Below, one piece after another: positions 58,501 through 64,000 of a DNA stretch of 64,000 nt (its first letter is position 1; each line of letters starts with the position of its first letter). The stretch is from Zygaena filipendulae. Its lineage: Eukaryota; Arthropoda; Insecta; Lepidoptera; Zygaenidae. The stretch lies in NCBI GenBank assembly GCA_907165275.2, contig OU015659.1:12442501-12506500 (forward strand), given 5' to 3'. Made by a program: the position numbers and the translations under genes. Under the pieces are notes generated by a model. The model saw only the letters and a program-made list of their open reading frames with translations, was not told where the DNA came from and made no database searches.

Positions 58501-61500
58501 TCGGCGAGACGAGATTGCATTCCCTAGCTATGACTATGTAAAGAAATGACTTCGTTCCTTAATTTTGTGCCTCTCCATTGCAAATGTGAGTGTGATTAAA
58601 TGGAAAAACGTCATTTCCCTTTTTTTGGAAAGTATAATTATTAAAAAAAAATGTCTACTATCAATATTATTTTATACAGATTAATGACATTTTAAGAGAT
58701 TACACGTCAAGTTACTAGGTTTCTCTAGTGTTATTTCAATACCCTAAGGTCCTTTCGCCATTTCCGCAACCTCAAATGCCTGACCTGAAAACTTTTTTAT
58801 TTTTTAAACACGTTATTTTTCTATTTAACCGACGATTATGTAGATTTTATATATTGTGTGATGTGTCAAACTTTCCCCGGTTTTAACCAAGGTTATTTTC
58901 GCGGGATATGCGGAGGCATGAAATCGGTGGGAAGTGGAGAGGGTCGCTTCTGTATGCAATCTCTATTCTTTGGTGTAACACTGATGTGACGTGCGTGACG
59001 TGCGTGTGGTGCGCGCGCAGGGTCGGGCAGCACGCCGCGGCCGCCGCCGGACCAGCTGCCGATGGTGCTGCAGGTGCTGCTCAGCACGCTGCACCGGGTG
59101 CGCGCGCTGCAGACGCTCTGCCGCTTCCTGGCGCTCGGCCCGTGGGCCGTCAAGCAGGTACCGCCGCAATGCTTTCCATGGATTTGTACGTTGTAATTTG
59201 TAAGCTGGTGTATTTCTGTTGGCTGAATAAATGAATAAATAAATATATTTAAATACCGGGTTGCCAATATCCAAATTTATAAATAGCCTAAACACTTATG
59301 ATACACCCACAATTAAAATAAACACCTGTGCTTTATGAAAATTTGAAGTATACTTCAGTGTTTATACTGAAATATAGAGTTCCCGAGGGTATACCAAAAT
59401 TGATGCGAGTAAAATCACCGCTATCAGGATATTTTATTACTTTATTCGAAAAATCATATGCTACAAAAATACAATGAACATTTAACTGTCAAGCAACAAG
59501 CCGATATATCTTGAAACGACGAGTTCCCGTGGGAATTACGAAATGCACGCAGGTGAAACCGCGGGGTTTATTAGGCAATAAAAATAATAATTTTTGGTAC
59601 AGCTCTTAGCAGCATAAATATGTAATAACTTTTGACAGTAGGTAGTCTAAAACTTAATTTTGTTGCATTAGCTTATAAGACTTTCCTACAAAATAAAATA
59701 AAATTCAGTGACCGACGAAATGAGAAATTTCATTTAGCCTATTTAAGTACAAGTAACAATAAAGTGTACTGTTGCAGGTGCTGGCGGTGGGCATCTTCCC
59801 CTACATGCTCAAGTTGCTGCAAGCGTCGGCTAATGACCTGCGAGCCTCCATGGTCTACATATGGGCTAAGATCATCGCCGTGGACCCGGTCAGTGTTGTG
59901 TTTTTTACTCACATTTATTGCTTTTTAACTCTATGGGTAAAAAGGGGATGAGTAAGTAAGTGAGCACTACAAAATGAGCAAACTTATGCTGAACTTGAAA
60001 CTAGTTCCTGTCTTTGGTCTCTCTTTTTCTTTATTATAATTGTTTATTGTGGACTACACTTGTGCCGGTTTAGTTCATAATTTTTATTTTTCAAGTTATT
60101 ATTTTACTAGCTGTCCCCCGCGGTCGTCATAAAAAGTACCAGGACTACCGTAGCTTCTTATAAGTGAAAGAATTTTCAAAATCAGTTTAGTAGATCCAGA
60201 GATTACCCTCTACAACCAACGTCACAAACTCATAAAATTTATTTTTATCTTGCTGTAATAATGGGCATGTGGACAAATTTTTATTTTTTAGTCCGTCTTG
60301 TAGATTATTAAAAAATGGACACGTATTTTTTCTTTTTTTACGTAATCAAAAAATAACGGCGATATATTGAGTTGAAATTTCGCGTGACGTCACTATTCTG
60401 ACAGTTTGTATGGCGGTTTTAGCGGTTAGTGACGTCACGACCCCCTCACCCTAAACTTTAATGCGCTTTATCTCTGTATATTTTAATTTATTTAAAAAAA
60501 GCAAAAAATACGTGTCTATTGCTTTTTTATTTTCTGACGGACTAATTAGAATTTTGATTTTCAAAAGTAGTCCACATTCCTATTGTATTATCTTTCTGTA
60601 TGGGAGTGATTGTCGACTGTGCTTTTTTGAAGTGTCCAATGTCCATGTAACAGTTGTCGTTGTCGTCTGTTGCAGAGCTGTCAGGTGGACTTGGTCAACG
60701 CTAGGGGGCACAAATACTTCTTGTCCGTACTGCAGGATACCTCTATAGATGTGAGTACTGAGTAGGTCGTGTCGATCTCGACATTTTACCATGATCGTTG
60801 AAATAGTAATAGAAGCCACATTTAAAAATAATTCTTGAACATTTATTTATGTATCTATCGTCGTTAAATTGTAAAAATCGATTGAAATTGCCGAGGTATT
60901 TGACACTGACCACAACATTACAGAGCACCCACCATAACGCTTTTTCTGTTCTAAGTATTTTACAATATTGCCGTTAGTTTAGAAACTAACTGTTTATACA
61001 ATGTTACGATGACGTATCTATTCCAAGTTATCTTTGTACAGTCAGCAGCAGCAGTATGTATACACTTGTATCAGCCTTTGAGCTTTATTACTATTGCAGT
61101 AAGATTCAAGGGCTGTCAACAGCGTGTACATATTTATGCCGCTGATTGTACTACAAGTTGACACTTGAGACGTACGTGTCTGCTGTTTCTTTTTGTATAC
61201 TGTGCTTTTTAATTCCAAATAAGATTTCTTTCTTTCTTTGATTGTTACTTGCTTTGTATCTCTCGCCCAGAGCGAGCACCGCACGCTGGCCGCGTTCGTG
61301 CTGTCGGGCATCGTGGACAACTACCGCGCGGGGCAGGACGCGGCGCTGCAGGTCACCAGCGAGGTCAGTGCGCCACAGCCTTATACCTACATAACTAGCT
61401 GTTCCCGCGGTTTCACCCGCATACATTTCGGAGTTCCCGTGGAATCTTTGTGTTGTGTCAAATAAATCTTTGTGTTGTGTCAAATAAAGTATATCAATTC

Positions 61501-62225
61501 AATTCAAATACCGGGACAAAAAGTACCCTATGTCCTTCTCCAAACCTCTGATAACGTGTATGCAAAATTTCACGATGATCGCTTGAGCCGTTGAGGCGTG
61601 AAAGGAAGCGTAACCAACAACCAATAAACACTCACTTTCAGATTTATAATAGTAAGGATATATTATAATAGATATAGATAATCATATAAACACGCCCAGC
61701 GTGGAAAGTGGAAGCTCGTTTTCATCAGACGATGTCCAACTCCACCGGGAAACGAACCCGGAACTTTGGTTAGCGGGTAGGCGTGGTGACCTACTGCACC
61801 GATCCGGTCGCCACGTTCGGCTGAGAGTGATCGATTGTAATATTATGATGGTGTCGTTGTGTTTGTGCCCGCGCAGGGCTCGATGATATCGTTCTGCCTG
61901 GAGCAAGTGACGGAGGGCTGCGTGGGGCTGGCGGCGTGGTCGTGCCTGGCGCTGGGGCGCGCGTGGCGCCAGCACGAGCAGGCGCGCGCCGCCGCCTCGC
62001 GCGACCTGGCGCACGAGAAGCTGTTCCCGCTGCTGCGCGCCGCCACGCCCGAGCTGCGCGCCGCCGCCGCCTTCGCGCTGGGCACGCTGGTGGCCGCCGG
62101 CGCCGCCGCGCCGCCCGCGCAGCGCGCCGAGCACGCCGACCGCCAGGACAAGCAGGTGGCGCGCGAGCTGGCCGACCGGCTGCGGCACGACTGCGCCGTC
62201 GTCGTGCGCGCCGAGATACTCGCCG
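43541..62225 (+). CDS. raptor: Raptor (regulatory-associated protein of mTOR), 5' 13 exons, gene runs off the window
   Basis: Exons are 43541-43717, 45816-45918, 46612-46733, 49923-50042, 51321-51461, 53211-53452, 56216-56398, 57026-57228, 59021-59157, 59778-59888, 60676-60750, 61271-61363 and 61877-62225. Phases agree, giving 685 codons plus one base of a protein of usually 1,200-1,350 aa. Raptor is the mTORC1 scaffold that recruits TOS-motif substrates and docks at lysosomes. Seen here are [49 protein letters not shown] and the caspase-like RNC domain ([22 protein letters not shown]). Next come [25 protein letters not shown] and the HEAT-type region ([61 protein letters not shown]). The WD40 end is outside. 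Exon 12 could instead end at 61351. Exons from 53 kb on are extremely GC-rich, and the exon 13 end is tandemly repeated downstream. Confidence 0.93.
43718..45815 (+). other. Raptor intron 1
   Basis: A 2.1-kb AT-rich intron. 'gtaatcagttaccatcaggt' (44203) resembles fragments of other lepidopteran repeats. A T-rich stretch (45580-45750) precedes exon 2. No gene is seen. Confidence 0.6.
46145..46383. mobile_element. hAT-type MITE with 8-bp duplication GTACCTAC
   Basis: CAGTGGCGAAGG on the left and CCTTCGCCACTG on the right are inverted. GTACCTAC flanks both (46137-46144 and 46384-46391). A fragment of the dispersed 'cccgcgggaattccgg' repeat (about 46210-46315) lies inside. In raptor intron 2. 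Confidence 0.85.
46835..46925 (+). mobile_element. tRNA-like SINE head, raptor intron 3
   Basis: It has 'ggtctcgtcctgactgtcac', then GTGGGTTCGATTTCC, a B-box core, and 'agggtaaac'. Related heads occur at 47045-47135 (minus), 47345-47425 (plus) and 47895-47960 (minus), so this intron has attracted several copies of a second SINE family. Confidence 0.6.
47045..47135 (-). mobile_element. tRNA-like SINE head, minus strand
   Basis: On the minus strand 'atggttggcgtagtggtgag' (A-box-like) is followed about 35 bp later by GCGGGTTCGATCCCAC (B box). No cloverleaf with paired acceptor stem can be drawn, so it is a SINE, not a functional tRNA gene. Confidence 0.65.
48543..48765 (+). repeat. Dispersed short-family repeat, well preserved
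   Basis: It starts ACTAGCTGTGCCCCGCGATT, has 'cggagttcccgcgggaattc', 'cgggataaaaagtaccctat', 'tttttgcgtgaaagagtaac', a (CATC)n/(CATA)n tract and ends 'tttataatattagtaggata'. It is a good reference copy for the family. Confidence 0.75.
49143..49353. mobile_element. Short hAT-like MITE with 8-bp duplication GTGCTTGT
   Basis: Ends CTCGGACCAAATAAAAACTA and its inverse TAGTTTTTATTTGGTCTGAG pair over about 30 bp with one mismatch. GTGCTTGT flanks both sides (49135-49142 and 49354-49361). 211 bp, no coding frame, in raptor intron 3. Confidence 0.85.
50643..51275 (+). mobile_element. tRNA-derived SINE split by a MITE
   Basis: The 5' part (50643-50770) has 'ggatgggcgcagtaggtcaa' and the B-box GGTTTCGACTCC. 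The 3' part (51147-51275) has 'gtatataccacgtttgcttg' and 'gatctgtgttgtgaagtg'. The intervening 373 bp is a separate MITE. In raptor intron 4, ending 45 bp before exon 5. Confidence 0.75.
50772..51144. mobile_element. Mariner-like MITE, long TIRs, TA duplication
   Basis: CAGGGTGTCCCGTAAATCGA at the left and TCGATTTACGGGACATCCTG at the right continue as imperfect TIRs for about 55 bp ('ccagaaccgggtgatgggct' against 'agcctcatcacctggttctg'). TA flanks each side. The body has no transposase. It sits inside the SINE 50643-51275. Confidence 0.85.
51462..53210 (+). other. Raptor intron 5
   Basis: Right after the donor lies a decayed array of about 40-bp units containing 'gtcgttagaggaatgagaag' (51500-51700). 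A dispersed-repeat copy follows (52385-52692, ending 'gcggtgcacagctagtag'). No gene is seen. Confidence 0.65.
54129..54426 (+). repeat. Dispersed 295-bp family, copy 3
   Basis: It starts ACTAGCTGTCCCCCGCGATT, carries two 'cggagttcccgc' blocks, 'gtccatcgcggacaaacagc' and a TATATA tail. It matches 66-330 in order and spacing. Confidence 0.8.
54423..54927. mobile_element. Foldback MITE, halves mutually inverted over about 250 bp
   Basis: ACACCGGCAGAATTAGCGGA and its inverse bound 505 bp. The outer 58 bp of each arm look identical, and the similarity continues at lower level to the centre ('aacaatgttgcaaataaa' against 'tttaatttgcaacattattt'). It was inserted in the TATA tail of the dispersed repeat. 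Confidence 0.85.
56425..56620 (+). repeat. ACGC/ACAC microsatellite just after the raptor exon 7 donor
   Basis: CACGCACG and ACACAC units with few breaks begin about 30 bp downstream of the donor at 56399. Alternating purine-pyrimidine runs of this kind can adopt Z-DNA, but no function is implied. Confidence 0.85.
57268..57475 (+). repeat. CCGACYACC minisatellite just after the raptor exon 8 donor
   Basis: Tandem 8/9-bp units of the type ACTACCCGACCACCCG fill about 200 bp, beginning about 40 bp after the donor at 57229. They produce long but meaningless Thr/Pro/Asp frames. Confidence 0.85.
57621..58526. mobile_element. hAT-type element with CTCGCGAGAT palindromes, 906 bp
   Basis: TAGGGAATGCAATCTCG and its inverse CGAGATTGCATTCCCTA bound it. 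The 8-bp duplication GCTATGAC lies at 57613-57620 and 58527-58534. Both subterminal regions (57640-57730 and 58420-58515) are packed with TCTCGCGAGA-type palindromes. No transposase. In raptor intron 8. Confidence 0.88.
60267..60577. mobile_element. MITE related to 12971-13292, opposite orientation
   Basis: ATGTGGAC and GTCCACAT bound it. Inside are 'agtccgtcttgtagatta', two GTGACGTCAC motifs, 'aactttaatgcgctttatct' and 'gacggactaattagaatttt', all shared with the copy at 12971-13292. In raptor intron 10. Confidence 0.75.
61396..61665 (+). repeat. Dispersed short-family repeat with small internal duplication
   Basis: It has CTAGCTGTTCCCGCGGTTTC, 'ggagttcccgtggaatcttt', a directly repeated 'ctttgtgttgtgtcaaataa', then 'gacaaaaagtaccctatgtc' and 'caaccaataaacactcac'. 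The inserted duplication splits the normal 'ggaattccgggataaaa' block. In raptor intron 12. Confidence 0.65.
61683..61815 (-). mobile_element. tRNA-derived SINE fragment upstream of raptor exon 13
   Basis: On the minus strand: 'accggatcggtgcagtaggt', the B-box CCGGGTTCGTTTCCCGG, then 'gtggagttggacatcgtctg'. Same family as the SINE at 4887. Confidence 0.7.
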
Positions 62226-62991
62226 GTGAGTGCCCGCCCGCGCCCCGCCAGCACGAGCAGGTGGCGCGCGAGCTGGCCGACCGGCTGCGGCACGACTGCG
62301 CCGTCGTCGTGCGCGCCGAGATACTCGCCGGTGAGTGCCCGCCCGCGCCCGCCAGCACGAGCAGGTGGCGCGCGAGCTGGCCGACCGGCTGCGGCACGAC
62401 TGCGCCGTCGTCGTGCGCGCCGAGATACTCGCCGGTGAGTGCCCGCCCGCGCCCCGCCAGCACGAGCAGGTGGCGCGCGAGCTGGCCGACCGGCTGCGGC
62501 ACGACTGCGCCGTCGTCGTGCGCGCCGAGATACTCGCCGGTGAGTGCCCGCCCGCGCCCCGCCAGCACGAGCAGGTGGCGCGCGAGCTGGCCGACCGGCT
62601 GCGGCACGACTGCGCCGTCGTCGTGCGCGCCGAGATACTCGCCGGTGAGTGCCCGCCCGCGCCCGCCAGCACGAGCAGGTGGCGCGCGAGCTGGCCGACC
62701 GGCTGCGGCACGACTGCGCCGTCGTCGTGCGCGCCGAGATACTCGCCGGTGAGTGCCCGCCCGCGCCCGCCAGCACGAGCAGGTGGCGCGCGAGCTGGCC
62801 GACCGGCTGCGGCACGACTGCGCCGTCGTCGTGCGCGCCGAGATACTCGCCGGTGAGTGCCCGCCCGCGCCCCGCCAGCACGAGCAGGTGGCGCGCGAGC
62901 TGGCCGACCGGCTGCGGCACGCCTGCGCCGTCGTCGTGCGCGCCGAGATACTCGCCGGTGAGTGCCCGCCCGCGCCCGCCAGCACGAGCAG
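62156..62991 (+). repeat. Tandem array of raptor exon 13 3' end plus splice donor, 8 units of 104/105 bp
   Basis: Each unit has 70 bp of coding-like sequence (GTGGCGCGCGAGCTGGCC ... GAGATACTCGCCG), then a donor GTGAGTGCCC and a 34-35 bp spacer ending GCACGAGCAG. Donors start at 62226, 62331, 62435, 62540, 62645, 62749, 62853 and 62958. The 104/105 difference is one C in a CGCCCCGCC/CGCCCGCC run. Unit 1 is the true end of exon 13 ([20 protein letters not shown]). Units are otherwise identical except one A-to-C change near 62921. The spacer is too short to be an intron, and 70 is not a multiple of three, so extra units cannot simply be added exons. Confidence 0.92.
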
Positions 62992-64000
62992 GGGGTCTAC
63001 TCTAATTCAACGAAAAACAGAATTTCGTTTAAATTTTGTTCGTTCCTTACCATGGTTCTGTTGGTTTCGAAATTTCGTTGAAATTTCGTTGTAACTTCGT
63101 TTACTGACATTTAAATTCTCTAAGCCTACTCTAATGTAATAAAGTTACGAACGAAAATTAAAGTTTGACAGATGACTGTTCGGAATTTTAACCTAAAATT
63201 GACGAAACCAAAAGTGTTACCTTTTCATTTTCGTTTTAGTTGATTTTGATAAAAATTAATCCAAATTTATGGCACTTATACTCAAAATATAAAAAATTTT
63301 AGTACCTTATCCAATTGACATTCACAAGTGCTTATATTAGTAGATTAAAATATTATTATAGCATACATTTGGTTAAGTTTTATTTTTTCACATACCTATT
63401 TTTGTAAAATGGGAACAAATATTAAAAAAACAATCTCGATTTTAGGTATTTCTTTAATACTTCAATGCATGTTACTCTTTCTCAACACAAAACCGAATTA
63501 GACAAAACGATATCCAAATGAAGACTGCGACTTGAAACTTTCATAGGGAATGTGTAATGTGTTTGCATCGTAGCTATCTAAAAAAGCACTAGAAACATTT
63601 AAATATCACTTCACTCGAGAAACTATGAGAAACAAACTTAAAACTATTGAAAACTTTCGAAGAATGCAACAAAAATATTTACAAGTGACGACTGACAGCA
63701 TTGTGATAATACGGATAAGTCTGGTTGTAATACTTTACTATAAACACCGTTCGTTAATTGTATACAACTTAATTTAATCGTATATTTTATTGACCGTATT
63801 GTGATAATACGGATAATATCGTTGCCATACGTTACTATAAACACCGTTCGTTAATAGTATACAACTTAATTTAGTCGGTTATCAGTTATTGTTCATTCCA
63901 TTCGTTCACGGAAATTGTTTATGGATTCGAATTTCTCGCTTGTATTCGAAAATGATATAGAGTACGGTCAGACACGAAACTTCGTTTAAATTTCGTTCGT
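62992..64000. other. Start of raptor intron 13 to the window edge
   Basis: No exon is recognised. Repeated 'aatttcgtt' words occur at 63020-63110 and again at 63975-64000, perhaps the ends of one element. A 98-bp direct tandem pair starts at 63701 and 63799 ('ttgtgataatacggata', 'aaacaccgttcgttaat'). The next raptor exon must lie to the right. Confidence 0.6.

Noticed and set aside
61682..62985. Very long minus-strand frames (up to 412 codons, Arg/Ala/Pro-rich) opposite raptor exon 13
   Set aside because: They are antisense shadows of the GC-rich exon and its tandem array. No start context, splice signals or family motif support them.
62156..62991. CRISPR-like array
   Set aside because: Units are contiguous near-identical copies of a host exon edge with no unique spacers, in a eukaryotic gene.
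62226..63094. Plus-strand frames through the tandem array read as extra raptor protein
   Set aside because: They read through splice donors and the unit length changes frame; they are copies of one exon end, not new domains.

Overview
This 64 kb window looks like nuclear DNA from a butterfly or moth. The signs are small exons with GT-AG introns, a background rich in TAGGTA/GTAGGTAC words, many copies of a dispersed repeat starting 'agctgtcccccgcgg', tRNA-derived SINEs, and dense hAT-like MITEs. There is no sign of prokaryotic or viral gene organisation. All gene models were assembled by hand from translation, splice-site phase and remembered family motifs; no alignment was run.

Layout: (i) 1-1.6 kb: repeats and perhaps the last exon of an unidentified plus-strand gene (1166-1259). 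(ii) 1.58-7.43 kb, minus: a complete seven-exon cytosolic endo-beta-N-acetylglucosaminidase (ENGase, GH85). (iii) 8.93-12.5 kb, plus: a three-exon type II membrane beta-1,4-N-acetylgalactosaminyl/galactosyltransferase (GT7). It is head to head with ENGase, so an N-glycan-cleaving and a glycan-extending gene share one upstream region. (iv) 14.1-35.3 kb, minus: a family A DNA polymerase of the nu (POLN) type, about 1,090 codons in 15 exons. Two of its introns are swollen by transposons: an LTR element of LARD type (15406-21662) and a nested pile of hAT, LINE, LINE and MITE sequence (26035-32669). (v) 38.0-41.2 kb, plus: VPS41 (HOPS subunit), two exons, head to head with POLN across about 2.7 kb of transposon debris that includes heat-shock-element-like motifs. 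(vi) 43.5-62.2 kb, plus, running off the right edge: the first 13 exons of raptor (mTORC1 scaffold), about 685 codons covering the caspase-like N-terminal domain and much of the HEAT region. The WD40 part lies outside the window.

The most notable signals are these. A 104/105-bp tandem array repeats the 3' end of raptor exon 13 together with its splice donor eight times (62156-62991). A TIR-bearing MITE family (complete copy 42441-42966, relics at 30.5 and 35.9 kb) shares sequence with the 5' coding region of the POLN gene in the same window, suggesting gene-fragment capture or exonisation. The POLN intron holds an insertion series whose order can be read from target-site duplications. The LTR element has identical-looking ends but no gag or pol. 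Third, the raptor, glycosyltransferase and polymerase genes all mix AT-rich exons with very GC-rich ones.

The five main genes are ordinary eukaryotic genes with no common pathway. The novelty of the window lies in its transposon-gene interactions.
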